64,000 nucleotides of DNA from Faecalispora sporosphaeroides DSM 1294 (GCA_000383295.1 KB911070.1:62001-126000), one strand, 5' to 3'. Positions 52,378 through 61,839 are shown, counted from the stretch's first letter. The notes: generated by a model from the letters alone, not told the origin. Program-made: numbers and translations.

Positions 52378-54039
52378 TCATTTTTTCCAGTAAACCGTCG
52401 CTCCCTTATGCGCGGAGGTACAGCTTCTGCGGTACAGATCCAGCCAGCCGATTGCGGGCTTCTCCACCGGCCTCCACGATGCGCGGCGGCGGTCGAACTC
52501 CTCGTCGCTGACGTCGATGGTGAGGGTGCGCCCCTCAATGTCGATATGGATGACATCTCCGTTTTCGATCAGGGCCAGATTGCCGCCCTCGTAGGCTTCG
52601 GGACTGACATGGCCGATCGCCAGACCGCCCGTGGCGCCGGAAAAGCGCCCGTCGGACACAAGCGCGATCTCCTTGCCCATTCCCTTGCCCAAAACAGCCG
52701 CCATGAAGGTTTCCATATGCGGCATGCCGGGGCTTCCCTTCGGGCCTTCGTAGCGGATGACGACGACGTCGCCCGGCACAATCTCATCGCGGAGGATCGC
52801 GTTCCACGCGTCGTCCTGCGAATCGTAGCACTTGGCGGGGCCGCTGAACTTCCACGCCTCGGGGTCTACGGCGCTGAATTTGACGATGGCGCTCTCGCTG
52901 CCGATGTTGCCGTGCAGCACCGCAAGGCCGCCCTGCTCGTGAATCGGCGCTTCGACCGGACGGATCACATCCGTGTTACTGTTATGCGAAAGCTCCGCCT
53001 TTTCGCCGATGGTGCCGAACATGCCGCCGCATTCCGTGTTGATCTTGCCGGCCTTCGCCAGCTCCTTCACAACGGCGCCGAGGCCGCCCGCCGCAGAGAA
53101 TTCCTCCATGGTGTAGGATGGGTGGTTCGGGTAGATCGCGCTGATCACCGGAACCTCGCGGCTGATGCGGTCGAAGGTTTCGGGCGAAATCTCGCAGCCT
53201 ACCTGGCGCGCAATGGCCGGGATGTGCAGCAGGCTGTTGGTGGAGCCGCCGGTCGCCATCATATAGCGAACCGCGTTTTCAAAGCTCTGCTGCGTGATAA
53301 AGCTCTGCGGCCGGACATTGTCGCGAATGGCCTGCACCAGTCTGCGCGCCGCGCCGCGGGCCATTTCGTGCCACTCGGGCGTCTGGCTGCGCACGCTGGC
53401 GTTGCCATGCGGAGACAGACCCAGAATTTCTGCCAGAGCGCACATGGTGTTCGCGGTTCCCATAAACGGGCAGGCGCCCGGGGTGGGGCACGCGTTGCGG
53501 ACGACCATCTTGTAGTGTTCGCGGTCGATATCGCCCGCGATGTAAGCGGCATACGCCTGCTTGGTGTGCGTGAGGGTCAGCATTTTGCCCTCCTCGGTAT
53601 GCCCGGCCGCCATAAAGCCGCCGGTGAGCATCACGGTGGGGATATTCACCCGCAGGGCGCCCATAATCATGCCGGGCACCACCTTGTCGCAGGTGGACAT
53701 AATGACCATACCCTCAAGCATATTCAGCTCGGCGACCATTTCCACCTCGCTCGAAACCAGGTCGCGCGCGGGCAGCGTATAGCGGTCGCCGGGGGTGTTG
53801 GAACAGATGCCGTCGCAGATGCCGGTAACGGGAAGCTCCAGCGCAAGGCCGCCAGCCTTGTAAATTTCTTCCTTCATCTCGGCAATGACATCCTTAAACG
53901 GAAAATGCCCGGGATTCATTTCGTTCCAGGAATTGACCAGTCCGATCACGGGGCGCTTTGCGTCCTCCTCCGAAACTCCCATTGCGTACAGCAGTGCGTT
54001 GCGGTGATCCAGAGATTCTTCATTCCATTCACGGATCAT
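52378..54039 (-). CDS. IlvD/Edd-family dehydratase
   Basis: A 553-residue Fe-S dehydratase. Cluster Cys are in [11 protein letters not shown] and in [16 protein letters not shown]; further motifs are [23 protein letters not shown] and [21 protein letters not shown]. These are shared by dihydroxy-acid dehydratase, 6-phosphogluconate dehydratase and sugar-acid dehydratases. The location in a LacI-controlled catabolic region, not with ilv genes, argues for a sugar-acid-type substrate, dehydrated to a 2-keto-3-deoxy acid. True ilvD for branched-chain amino acids remains possible, given the Liv-type transporter beside it. The start at 54039 is 40 nt after livF. Confidence 0.87.
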   Translation of the reverse strand: MIREWNEESLDHRNALLYAMGVSEEDAKRPVIGLVNSWNEMNPGHFPFKDVIAEMKEEIYKAGGLALELPVTGICDGICSNTPGDRYTLPARDLVSSEVEMVAELNMLEGMVIMSTCDKVVPGMIMGALRVNIPTVMLTGGFMAAGHTEEGKMLTLTHTKQAYAAYIAGDIDREHYKMVVRNACPTPGACPFMGTANTMCALAEILGLSPHGNASVRSQTPEWHEMARGAARRLVQAIRDNVRPQSFITQQSFENAVRYMMATGGSTNSLLHIPAIARQVGCEISPETFDRISREVPVISAIYPNHPSYTMEEFSAAGGLGAVVKELAKAGKINTECGGMFGTIGEKAELSHNSNTDVIRPVEAPIHEQGGLAVLHGNIGSESAIVKFSAVDPEAWKFSGPAKCYDSQDDAWNAILRDEIVPGDVVVIRYEGPKGSPGMPHMETFMAAVLGKGMGKEIALVSDGRFSGATGGLAIGHVSPEAYEGGNLALIENGDVIHIDIEGRTLTIDVSDEEFDRRRASWRPVEKPAIGWLDLYRRSCTSAHKGATVYWKK

Positions 54040-54079
54040 GATTGTTCGCCTCTCAATCTATGTTTCCAAACTCCATTCA

Positions 54080-54784
54080 TCAGCCACCCAGATACGCCTT
54101 GCGCACGGTGTCGCTGTGCAGCAGCTCGTCGCCGGTGCCGCTGATATTGATCATGCCGTTTTCCAGAACATACGCCTTGTCGCAGATGGAAAGCGCCTTG
54201 CGGGCGTTCTGCTCTACCAGCAGCACGGTGATTCCGGAATTGCGGATTTTTTGAATCAGCTCATACACCTGATTCACGATCAGGGGAGCCAGACCAAGGC
54301 TGGGTTCGTCCAGCAGGATGATCTTGGGCCGGGCCATCAGCCCGCGGCTGATCGCAAGCATCTGCTGCTCGCCGCCGGACAGAGTTCCGGCATACTGATC
54401 CTGCCGTTCTCTTAAAATGGGGAACAGGCAGTACTGCTCCTGCAGATCGTTTTCCAGCTCTCTGCCCTTAAAGAGGTACCCGCCAACCAGCAGGTTGTCG
54501 CGGATGGTAAGGCCGGAAAAGGTTTTGCGGCCCTCCGGCACATGCACGATTCCTCTGGCCACAATCTTGTGCGGCTGGTTCGGCAGGGCCTCGCCCAAAA
54601 AGCGAACCGTACCGCCCTGTTGTTTTTTCAGGCCGGAGATCGTACGCAGCAGCGTTGTCTTTCCCGCGCCGTTCGAGCCGATGATGCTGACGATTTCGCC
54701 CTCGTTGGCCTCGACGCTGACATGCTTTAATGCCTTTACGTGACCGTAGTCCACGCTCAGATCCGTTACTTCCAGCATTGCCAT
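54080..54784 (-). CDS. Liv-type ABC importer ATPase (LivF-like)
   Basis: A 234-residue ATPase of the HAAT family: Walker A GSNGAGKTT, signature LSGGEQQMLAI, Walker B KIILLDEPSLGLAP, and the LivF-typical VHVPEGRKTFSGLT and VLLVEQNARKAL. It works with the LivG-like ATPase at the inner face of the transporter. It is 3 nt after livG. LivF/LivG-type names describe the family; the substrate need not be an amino acid. Confidence 0.93.
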   Translation of the reverse strand: MAMLEVTDLSVDYGHVKALKHVSVEANEGEIVSIIGSNGAGKTTLLRTISGLKKQQGGTVRFLGEALPNQPHKIVARGIVHVPEGRKTFSGLTIRDNLLVGGYLFKGRELENDLQEQYCLFPILRERQDQYAGTLSGGEQQMLAISRGLMARPKIILLDEPSLGLAPLIVNQVYELIQKIRNSGITVLLVEQNARKALSICDKAYVLENGMINISGTGDELLHSDTVRKAYLGG

Positions 54785-54787
54785 TGC

Positions 54788-55552
54788 TTACTCCTCCTTT
54801 CCCAGATAGGCTTCGATGACTTCGGGGTTCTGGCGCACCTCATCCGGCGTGCCCACGGCAATGGTTTTGCCGAAGTTCTGCACATGGATTTTGTGCGAGA
54901 TGCTCATGACCAGCTCCAGACGGTGCTCAATCAGCAAAATCGCAAAGCCGATGTCTGCCGAAAGGCGCCGAATCAGGTCGGTCAGCTCCGAAACCTCCGT
55001 GGGGTTCAGGCCCGCCGCGGGCTCGTCGAGCAGAAGCACCTTGGGGTGGCAGGTGAGCGCGCGCGCGATTTCCACACGGCGCTGCTTGCCGTAAGCCAAA
55101 TTTTCGGGGCGTTCGTTTTTAAAGTCGGCCATGCCGACCAGCTCAAGATACTGCTCGCAGATCTCGCGGCCGCGCTTTTCTTCCGAAAAGCGCTTCGGCG
55201 TGGGGAGCAGTCCCCCCGCAATGCCGTACTTCGACTGCGGGTCGAACGCGCACAGCACGTTCTCGAGCACCGTAAGGCCCTTAAACAGGCGGATATTCTG
55301 GAACGTGCGCCCCATGCCCTCGCGGGTGATAAGATACTGCTCCATTTTGGTGATGTCTTTGCCTTTGAGGGTAACCGAACCCTCGTCCGCCGTATACACA
55401 CCGGAGATCACGTTGAAAATAGTGGTTTTGCCGGCTCCGTTCGGGCCGATGATTCCGTGAATCTCGCCCGCTTCCGCTTCCAGAGAAAAATCCTGAATCG
55501 CTTTGAGCCCACCGAAGGACTTACTGATATTTTTTACCTCAAGCAGCGCCAT
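54788..55552 (-). CDS. Liv-type ABC importer ATPase (LivG-like)
   Basis: A 254-residue ATPase: Walker A GPNGAGKTT, signature ENLAYGKQRRVEIA (the degenerate LivG form), Walker B KVLLLDEPAAGLNP and GMGRTFQNIRLFKGLTVLENV. Its start overlaps the LivM stop by 14 nt, so the membrane subunit and ATPase are translationally coupled. Confidence 0.93.
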   Translation of the reverse strand: MALLEVKNISKSFGGLKAIQDFSLEAEAGEIHGIIGPNGAGKTTIFNVISGVYTADEGSVTLKGKDITKMEQYLITREGMGRTFQNIRLFKGLTVLENVLCAFDPQSKYGIAGGLLPTPKRFSEEKRGREICEQYLELVGMADFKNERPENLAYGKQRRVEIARALTCHPKVLLLDEPAAGLNPTEVSELTDLIRRLSADIGFAILLIEHRLELVMSISHKIHVQNFGKTIAVGTPDEVRQNPEVIEAYLGKEE

Positions 55553-56429
55553 CCGTCTTTTCCTCCTTTCGGGATCTTTTTGCCAGCTTTTCCCCCAGCG
55601 CTTTCAGGTTACGGGGCGAAAGCTCCCACTCGCCGAAAATACCGGAGGGCTTAAAGTTGATGATGAGCAGAACCAGAATTGCGTAAATGATACTGCGGTA
55701 CTGGTCGAGCGAACGGAGCACCTCGGGCAGGCCGCTGAGGATGAATGCGCCCACAACAGAGCCCGTCAGGCTGTTGACGCCGCCGAAGAACACCATGATG
55801 ACCCAGTCCGCGCTCTTTTTCCAGCCGAAAATGGTCGGGTCCACATAAGTAATAAAGAACGCATACAGACAGCCGCTGAACGCCGTAACCGCCACGCTGA
55901 GCAGGAATGCGTTCATCTTGATTTTCGGCACGTTGATGCCCATGGCCTTTGCGGCCAGCTCATCGCCGCGCACCGCAATACACTGGCGGCCGTATTTGCT
56001 GGTTTTGAACCAGCTAACAATCGCGATTGCCGCAATGGCCGAAGCCAGAGCGAGCAGGAAGGTTGTTTTTCTGGGGATGCCGATAAAGCCGGAGGCACCG
56101 CCTGTGAGCTTGGTCGCCCGGTTGAGCAGGGCGGTGATCGCTTCGCCGAACCCGAGCGTGACGAGCGAGATGTAGTCGCGGCGCAGGCGCACCGTCGGGA
56201 AGCCGACCAGGTAGCCGATCACCACTGCGATCAGCACCGCCAGAATACAGGCCAGCCAGAACGGGAAGCCGCATTTTACCACCAGTATGCCCGAGGCATA
56301 AGAGCCAACCGCCATAAACGCCGCCTGGCCAAGGCTGAACATACCAGTCAGGCCGGTAAGTACATAAACACCGCAGACCGCAACGACCGTAATCAAAATT
56401 TGAGTCAGAATCGAAAGATATAATGTCAT
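55539..56429 (-). CDS. Liv-type ABC importer permease (LivM-like)
   Basis: A 296-residue membrane protein with eight or more hydrophobic segments. LTGMFSLGQAAFMAVGSYASGIL, LRRDYISLVTLGFGEAI, RGDELAAKAMGINVPKIKM (the ATPase-contact loop) and FFGGVNSLTGSVVGAFIL are LivM signatures. It pairs with the LivH-like permease, 12 nt upstream, to form the pore. The short tail after the last segment is basic. Confidence 0.93.
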   Translation of the reverse strand: MTLYLSILTQILITVVAVCGVYVLTGLTGMFSLGQAAFMAVGSYASGILVVKCGFPFWLACILAVLIAVVIGYLVGFPTVRLRRDYISLVTLGFGEAITALLNRATKLTGGASGFIGIPRKTTFLLALASAIAAIAIVSWFKTSKYGRQCIAVRGDELAAKAMGINVPKIKMNAFLLSVAVTAFSGCLYAFFITYVDPTIFGWKKSADWVIMVFFGGVNSLTGSVVGAFILSGLPEVLRSLDQYRSIIYAILVLLIINFKPSGIFGEWELSPRNLKALGEKLAKRSRKEEKTDGAA

Positions 56430-56441
56430 GCCGGCCCCCCC

Positions 56442-57332
56442 TTATGCCTTTTCCTGAACGTTCGAGCCTGCAATGCCGCTGGGGCGTACCAACAGAAATA
56501 CCAGCATGAGCAGGAATGTAAATACCGGCGTATACCCGGAGCCGACCAGGCTGATGAGGATGGTCTCCACAAAGCCGAGCAGAACCGCGCCGATGATTGC
56601 GCCGGTCAGGGAGCCGAGGCCGCCGATGACCGATGCGATAAAGCCTTTTACCACAAGGCTGCCGAGCGTGGGATACAGCGTGTAGTTGATGCCGAGGAAC
56701 ACGCCCGCAAGGCCCGCCAGCGCACCCGAAACGATAAAGGTGAACTGAATGGTGCGGGTTACGTTGATGCCCATCAGGCTTGCGGTATCCCGGTCAAAGC
56801 TGACGCTGCGAAGGCCGCGCCCCTGACGTGTTTTTTGAAGGATATAAGCAAGTATCAACAGCGTGACCACACTGCAAAAAAACATCAGCAGGTCCGATGT
56901 GGAGATAACCACGCTCCCGAACTTAATGGTCGAATTTTGAAAAAACTGCGGGTAGTTGTAGAAGTTTGCGCCTACCTTTACCGTTACGATACCCTCAAAC
57001 ATGGTTCCCAGCGTAATAGAGGATACGAAGAAATAAACGGGAGAGGTATTGTTCAGGGTGATTCGGCGGAATGCGATGAATTCGCCCGCCAACGCGACCA
57101 GAGCACCGGTCACAACCGCCACCAAGATGGTGGGGATCAACCCGAGGCCCCTTTCGGCCGCGATAAAATAACCGCAAAAAGCGCTGAGGGTCATTAATGC
57201 ACCGTGCGAAAAGTTTGAAAACTTCAGCACATTGAAAATCAAAGAAAATCCGGTGGCGATCAGGGCGTAAACAGAGCCGGTCGCCAATCCGTTGACAATG
57301 ATCTGCAGTGACACGGGATGTCCTCCTTTCAT
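56442..57332 (-). CDS. Liv-type ABC importer permease (LivH-like)
   Basis: A 296-residue membrane protein with about eight hydrophobic segments, starting IIVNGLATGSVYALIATGFSLIF, then FSHGALMTLSAFCGYF, RAVSFDRD-like RSVSFDRDTASLMGIN (ATPase contact) and GGLGSLTGAIIGAVLLGFVE. These are LivH motifs. It lies 57 nt after the binding protein gene. Confidence 0.93.
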   Translation of the reverse strand: MKGGHPVSLQIIVNGLATGSVYALIATGFSLIFNVLKFSNFSHGALMTLSAFCGYFIAAERGLGLIPTILVAVVTGALVALAGEFIAFRRITLNNTSPVYFFVSSITLGTMFEGIVTVKVGANFYNYPQFFQNSTIKFGSVVISTSDLLMFFCSVVTLLILAYILQKTRQGRGLRSVSFDRDTASLMGINVTRTIQFTFIVSGALAGLAGVFLGINYTLYPTLGSLVVKGFIASVIGGLGSLTGAIIGAVLLGFVETILISLVGSGYTPVFTFLLMLVFLLVRPSGIAGSNVQEKA

Positions 57333-57389
57333 ATGGGGATCCCTTCAGTGCGAAGGAATCCCCATCCAAATGAATAGCCGATTCGATGA

Positions 57390-58559
57390 TCAGGCAGAGA
57401 ATTTTTGCAGGAATTTCGGAGTCGTTCCCTCATAGGTGAACATGAACATCTCCATGCTCTTTGTCATATGAGTCTTGGGATCGATCGAGATATTGCCGGT
57501 CATGCCGGTGTAATCGCTGAGGTTCTCCAGAGCGGTGCGAATCTTCGCGGGGTCGCTGGTTCCGTTTTCTTTCAGAACCTTCGCCGCGATGTTGACGATA
57601 TCGTAGCCGAGGAAGAACTTGTTGGTCGCTTCAACGCCGGTCTTTTCCTTAACCTTCTTGATCATGTCCTGCAGAGCCTGCGTGGTGTCGTCGATGTTGT
57701 TGATGTAGTACACGCCGTCGCAGCTGGTGCCCATCATGGTGTTGAAGGGCGGGCAGGCGTCAAGGCCGCAGATCAAAGCGCCCTGATAGCCGAGCGCGCG
57801 GGCCGCCGTGGTAATGTTGACGAGGTCTTTGGTGTAGTTGGGAACAAAGATCGCGTCAACCTTCGCGTTTACGATGGGAGAAAGCAGGGTTTTAAAGTCT
57901 GTGTCGTTCGCGTTGTAGGCTACCTGCAGATTCTTTGCAAGCGTGCCGCCGGAGCTCTCAACGGTCTGAACGAACGGAGCCAGAAGGGAGGTGGAGTAAG
58001 AGTTGCTCTCGTTGTAAATGGCGCCGAAGGACTTAAAGCCGTTTTCGAGCGCATACTTTGCCATGATGGCGCCCTGCTGGTCCGCATTGGGCTGGAAGGT
58101 GAACATGTTCTTATACGGGGTACCGTCCTGCTTGAGCTGTGCGTTCTTATCCATCGCCAGGCCCATCACCGGCACATCATACTGCTCGCTGATCTCTTTG
58201 ATCGCCAGCGCGATGTTCGCAACAGGCGGGCCAACAATAACGCTCACCTTGTCAACGGTAACGGCCTTGGTGAAGGCGTTTACCGCTTCGGTGACGTCGC
58301 CCTTGGTATCGTAGCTGTTCATTTTGATCTTCTTGCCGTCAATGCCGCCTTTTTCATTGATTTCGTCAACGGCCCATTGAGCGCCGGCCTGAACCATCTG
58401 GCCCAGAGAAGAAGTCGGCCCCGTGACGTCCTGAAGACAGCCGATCACGATCTCTCCTCCCTGATTCGATGAGGACCCGGAAGAGGCAGACGGGCTGCTA
58501 CAAGCCGTCGCGCTCAGTCCCATAGCAATGGCCATGAGAAATGCGAGTACTTTTTTCAT
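57390..58559 (-). CDS. Liv-type substrate-binding lipoprotein
   Basis: A 389-residue type I periplasmic-binding protein. The signal segment ends in the lipobox SATAC, followed by a Ser-rich linker, so it is a lipoprotein. The mature domain begins EIVIGCLQDVTGPTSSLGQ and has AVDEINEKGGIDGKKI, DTKGD, VIVGPPVANIAL and FNDTDF-like YNANDTDFKTLL, typical of LivJ/LivK and of aromatic- or amide-binding relatives. It is the first gene of the operon, with its own promoter and three LacI-type palindromes upstream. The ligand is not predictable from motifs. Confidence 0.93.
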   Translation of the reverse strand: MKKVLAFLMAIAMGLSATACSSPSASSGSSSNQGGEIVIGCLQDVTGPTSSLGQMVQAGAQWAVDEINEKGGIDGKKIKMNSYDTKGDVTEAVNAFTKAVTVDKVSVIVGPPVANIALAIKEISEQYDVPVMGLAMDKNAQLKQDGTPYKNMFTFQPNADQQGAIMAKYALENGFKSFGAIYNESNSYSTSLLAPFVQTVESSGGTLAKNLQVAYNANDTDFKTLLSPIVNAKVDAIFVPNYTKDLVNITTAARALGYQGALICGLDACPPFNTMMGTSCDGVYYINNIDDTTQALQDMIKKVKEKTGVEATNKFFLGYDIVNIAAKVLKENGTSDPAKIRTALENLSDYTGMTGNISIDPKTHMTKSMEMFMFTYEGTTPKFLQKFSA

Positions 58560-58614
58560 TTCGATTTCCTCCTTAAATTTATGTACTGTCCTGCGGGTGC
58601 AGGCAATAACCGAA

Positions 58615-58632
58615 TGTGAAAACGTTTTTACA
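58615..58632. promoter_or_regulatory. LacI-type operator in the livK leader
   Basis: Near-palindrome TGTGAAAACGTTTTTACA, with the CG centre of LacI-family sites. It lies downstream of the predicted start of transcription, where bound repressor would block elongation. Confidence 0.6.
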
Positions 58633-58701
58633 CTGTTGCCGGATCAATAAAAATGGAACAATTAGTAATAATCTTTAAATATAGCGATGAATTTTAAGTG
58701 T

Positions 58702-58731
58702 ATATTACCATTCTCGTTCACACTTTGTCAA
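58702..58731 (-). promoter_or_regulatory. Promoter of the livK operon
   Basis: Minus-strand TTGACA (58731-58726), 18-nt spacer, TAATAT (58707-58702). Transcription would start near 58695, giving a leader of about 135 nt. Confidence 0.7.
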
Positions 58732-58771
58732 TCTTGAAATCGTTTTTTCCTGTTTTATATAAATAAAACTA

Positions 58772-58785
58772 TGAAAAGGTTTGCA
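58772..58785. promoter_or_regulatory. LacI-type site upstream of the livK promoter, 1
   Basis: TGAAAAGGTTTGCA, about 40 bp upstream of the -35 box. It shares the TGNAANNNTTTGCA pattern with the other sites, though the centre is GG, not CG. Confidence 0.5.
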
Positions 58786-58856
58786 CATTACCGATTGCTT
58801 TGAATAGTTTCCTAATTATATTTTTGATATTTGTGCTTTTTGCTGCATATTTAATA

Positions 58857-58870
58857 TGAAAACCTTTGCA
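58857..58870. promoter_or_regulatory. LacI-type site upstream of the livK promoter, 2
   Basis: TGAAAACCTTTGCA, 85 bp further upstream than the previous site (about eight helical turns), a spacing that suits DNA looping. Apart from these sites and the terminator at 59067-59105 I see no gene in 58560-59128. Confidence 0.5.
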
Positions 58871-59066
58871 GAAAATTCCTTTTTCTGCCTGGCTCGCACA
58901 TAAGTAAGGGTGTTTTATCTTAAAATGCAAGCTTTTTCCCTGCTACTATTTTTTCCCAGAAAGCAGAAATCATACGCCCTGCCCTCGGTAAGGCTCTTTC
59001 TGACCATGGCAAGAAAAATACTCCTTGCATTTTGCCGCGCCGACGAGAGAAAACCACAGCAAAAGA

Positions 59067-59105
59067 AAAAAGGGTGTTCCGTGCAAAGCACAGAACACCC
59101 TTTTC
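59067..59105 (-). terminator. Terminator of the pentapeptide-repeat gene
   Basis: Minus-strand arms AAAAGGGTGTTC and GAACACCCTTTT with an inner GTGC/GCAC stem, followed by TTCTTTT. The A and T runs also permit use on the plus strand. Confidence 0.88.
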
Positions 59106-59128
59106 CCAAATGAAAGGACAAACCAGAT

Positions 59129-59785
59129 TCAGCCCCGATCCACTTCAATGCCCCAAAGGCCGATGAGATCCGCCGCCTGAAACGGGGTGATCACCAGACC
59201 CTTCAGCTCTTCCGCCGTGGACGACACGATCGGCCCGGCCAGTTCATCCGTCGTCAAATTCACGCCGGCCAAAAGCGTTCGGAAAAAATTATTTTTGATC
59301 AGCTTGGATTCTATCACGGAAAAGTTCTTCAGCTTCGCCTCGGACAATGAGCCCTCCGTAAAATCGACGCAGTGAAAACAAACGTCTGTGATCCTTGTCC
59401 GGTCAAAGCTGGCATAAGAAAGCAGCGTCCGTTCAAAAACCGTTTGCCGCAGCACCGTATCGTTCCAGTTCCCGCCGACGCATTTGCAGTCGGCCCATCG
59501 GCAGCGCTCAAAGAAAGCGTTGCTGAAATCGCTGTTTGAAAAATCGCAGGACTGAAAAATGACATCGGTAAACGAGGCGTTCTCAAAGCTGCAATTGCGC
59601 AACGCGCTGTTTTCCACAATACCGGCCCGCAGATCCAGACCGGAAAAATCGCCGCCATCAGCCTGTACTGCGCCGCACCGGGCGGCAATGAGCGGCGTTT
59701 CCTCCTCCAGACAGCGCAAAATGACGGCGTCAAAATCCTCTATGTTCCAAAGCTCCTTTGCCAGCTTTGGTTCCGCGATTCCCAT
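59129..59785 (-). CDS. Pentapeptide-repeat protein
   Basis: A 218-residue protein with repeated A(N/D)(L/F)XX units between about residues 48 and 150 (for example CSFENASFTDVIFQSCDFSN, then SDFSNAFFERC), which fold as a right-handed quadrilateral beta-helix. The number of aromatic Phe and Cys residues in the repeats is high. Function unknown; some family members mimic DNA and protect gyrase, but nothing here shows that. The ATG at 59785 is chosen from the GGGGAA upstream; the frame extends further. It has its own terminator. Confidence 0.85.
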   Translation of the reverse strand: MGIAEPKLAKELWNIEDFDAVILRCLEEETPLIAARCGAVQADGGDFSGLDLRAGIVENSALRNCSFENASFTDVIFQSCDFSNSDFSNAFFERCRWADCKCVGGNWNDTVLRQTVFERTLLSYASFDRTRITDVCFHCVDFTEGSLSEAKLKNFSVIESKLIKNNFFRTLLAGVNLTTDELAGPIVSSTAEELKGLVITPFQAADLIGLWGIEVDRG

Positions 59786-60026
59786 ATGTGTTCCCCGCTC
59801 CTTCCCATTTGAAAGCATTCAGGCATAGCCTTTGCCAATGAACTGAAAAAGCACCATGCAGGCGCCGCGATTTTTTCTCCCCGCACGCGGCGGGAAAAAG
59901 AATGCCATCCCCTTTTAAAAAGGGTCTGCCCCGGAGGCGCCCGTTTGATCCCCGCCCAACGCAGCGATACAGAAAAATACCGGCTCGCATCAGAACGACA
60001 CCGGTATCGTACCCTTCTCTTCTGTT

Positions 60027-61052
60027 TCAGTAGGCCGCGCTCAAGGGATTCAGCACGCCGTAGTTCTTGTTCTCCATATCGTCAATAAACGAAATCGCCT
60101 TGCCGGCCCCCACTGCCACGCAGCTTTCGGGAGTTTCGGGCACAAAGACCTTCATCTTCGTTTTCTTGCTGATCAACGTATCAAAGCCGTAAAGCAGCGC
60201 GGAACCGCCGGTAAGGATGATGCCGTCTGTGTCGATGTCGCCCATCAGCTCGGGCGGTGTTTTCTCCAGAACCTCCTGCGCGGTGCGGATGATCTGCATC
60301 GCGGGCTCGAGGAGCGCTTCCAGCACTTCGTCACAGCTGATGTCTGCCCATTGAGGAAGACCGGTGAGCATATTGCGGCCCTTCACGCGGTGCGTGATGA
60401 TCTCTTTGCGCGGGTATACACAGCCAATCGCGATTTTGGCTTCCTCCGCCATGCGGGTGCCGATCAGCAGATTGTACTTGCGGCGCACCATTTTGATGAT
60501 CGCTTCGTCAAAGGCGTCGCCCGCCACTTTGATGGACCGGGCTAACGCGACGCCGCTGAGCGAAATCACGCCCATGTCTGTGGTGCCGCCGCCGATGTCG
60601 ATCACAAAGCAGCCGTGGGGAACGGAAATATCGACCCCGGCGCCCATCGCCGCCGCGACCGGCTCTTCGATCAGGCAGATCTTGCGCACGCCCGACGCAC
60701 TGATCGCGTCGACCACCGCACGCTTTTCCACCTCCGTAATGCCGCAGGGGACGCTGACAACCACTCGGGGCATCACCACCCTGCTGACGTTGATCTTCTT
60801 TAAATAATGCTGAATCACATACTGAGCCAGCGCAAAATCAGAAATAACGCCGTTGCACAGCGGATGCACCACCGCGATTTTTGAAGAGGTGCGCCCCACC
60901 ATGGCGTAGGCCTCATGCCCGATCGCCACAATGTTGTCCGTGTCCTGCTCATATGCCACAACGGATGGTTCATTCAGGATAATTCCCTTGCCATCCAGGT
61001 ATATTTTTACCGACGATGTTCCGAGATCAATTGCAATGTCTGTTCCAAGCAC
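60027..61052 (-). CDS. mreB: MreB/Mbl-type actin-like shape protein
   Basis: A 341-residue bacterial actin that guides cell-wall synthesis along the inner membrane. Nucleotide motifs: IAIDLGTSSVKIYLDGKG (phosphate 1), VIDIGGGTTDMGVISL (phosphate 2), GDAFDEAIIKMVRRKYNLLIG and the adenosine motif ILTGGSALLYGFD. The GTG at 61052 is chosen because AGGTGA lies 8 nt upstream and the length then equals the family; the frame is open much further upstream into comF. No mreC/mreD follow, so it is one of the orphan Mbl/MreBH-type copies. Confidence 0.92.
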   Translation of the reverse strand: MLGTDIAIDLGTSSVKIYLDGKGIILNEPSVVAYEQDTDNIVAIGHEAYAMVGRTSSKIAVVHPLCNGVISDFALAQYVIQHYLKKINVSRVVMPRVVVSVPCGITEVEKRAVVDAISASGVRKICLIEEPVAAAMGAGVDISVPHGCFVIDIGGGTTDMGVISLSGVALARSIKVAGDAFDEAIIKMVRRKYNLLIGTRMAEEAKIAIGCVYPRKEIITHRVKGRNMLTGLPQWADISCDEVLEALLEPAMQIIRTAQEVLEKTPPELMGDIDTDGIILTGGSALLYGFDTLISKKTKMKVFVPETPESCVAVGAGKAISFIDDMENKNYGVLNPLSAAY

Positions 61053-61149
61053 CGCACAGGTCACCTGCCTTTCTCCCATTTCTGCCGCGGGCTGATTGCC
61101 CGCATTCGGCAGATTTAGTATATAATTATAGAACATTTTGCCCCTTTTT

Positions 61150-61839
61150 TCAACAGGAAATGGATTCCGGTTGGGCGGAGACGCGGCACGCCGCTGCACA
61201 AAGCACCTCTTTTGCACCGGCGGCATACAGCACCGCGGCACATTCGCCAAGCGTGGCGCCCGTGGTGAGAATGTCGTCCACCAAAAGGATGCGGCACCCT
61301 TCCACCGGAACACCCGGGAGAATGCGGTACACGCCGCGCACATTCTGGCGGCGGTCTTTTTTGTGCAAACGGTGCTGCTCCCGATTTTCCACATGCTTTT
61401 CGAGCACGGTGAAATAGGGCAGCCCGGCCAGCGCGGCCAGCTCCCGCGCAATGCGCTCCGACTGGTTATAGCCGCGCTGCCGCAGCCTTTCCCGCGACAG
61501 CGGCACACTCGCAACAAAATCCGCACGGGTGAGAAACGGGCTTTGCCGCAGCTGCGAAAAAATCCTTTGCGCGAAAAAACGCGCGTGCTTCGGCATGTTG
61601 TGGAATTTAAAATCCAGCATCGCCTTTCGCAGCGGGCCGTCATATGGATCGGGAGCGACGCAAACAAAAGTCTTCCCGGTTTCCGGTTCGATCATGCGCA
61701 CGCTCCAGTTTGCGGGCAAAAGCGCCTTCTCACAGGCCTCGCAGCATTCGCGGCCGGGCGGCACGATGTTTCGGCAAAGCAGGCAGCGCGGCGGATAAAA
61801 AAATTCCAGCACGCCGTCCCACAGGCTTTTACATTTCAT
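61150..61839 (-). CDS. comF: ComF-family protein
   Basis: A 229-residue phosphoribosyltransferase-like protein required for DNA uptake in competent relatives. N-terminal zinc Cys are in CLLC and ECCEAC, and the PRPP loop ILLVDDILTTGATL is intact, with the PLSRERLRQRGYNQSERIARELA segment upstream. It overlaps the recD2 stop by 11 nt, so it is the second gene of a recD2-comF unit, followed by mreB 98 nt later. Confidence 0.93.
   Translation of the reverse strand: MKCKSLWDGVLEFFYPPRCLLCRNIVPPGRECCEACEKALLPANWSVRMIEPETGKTFVCVAPDPYDGPLRKAMLDFKFHNMPKHARFFAQRIFSQLRQSPFLTRADFVASVPLSRERLRQRGYNQSERIARELAALAGLPYFTVLEKHVENREQHRLHKKDRRQNVRGVYRILPGVPVEGCRILLVDDILTTGATLGECAAVLYAAGAKEVLCAAACRVSAQPESISC

Noticed and set aside
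52378-54039. Biosynthetic ilvD with a branched-chain amino-acid uptake system
   Set aside because: No other ilv or leu genes are nearby and the unit contains a LacI regulator, isomerase and redox enzymes. Not excluded, but less likely than a sugar-acid-type dehydratase.
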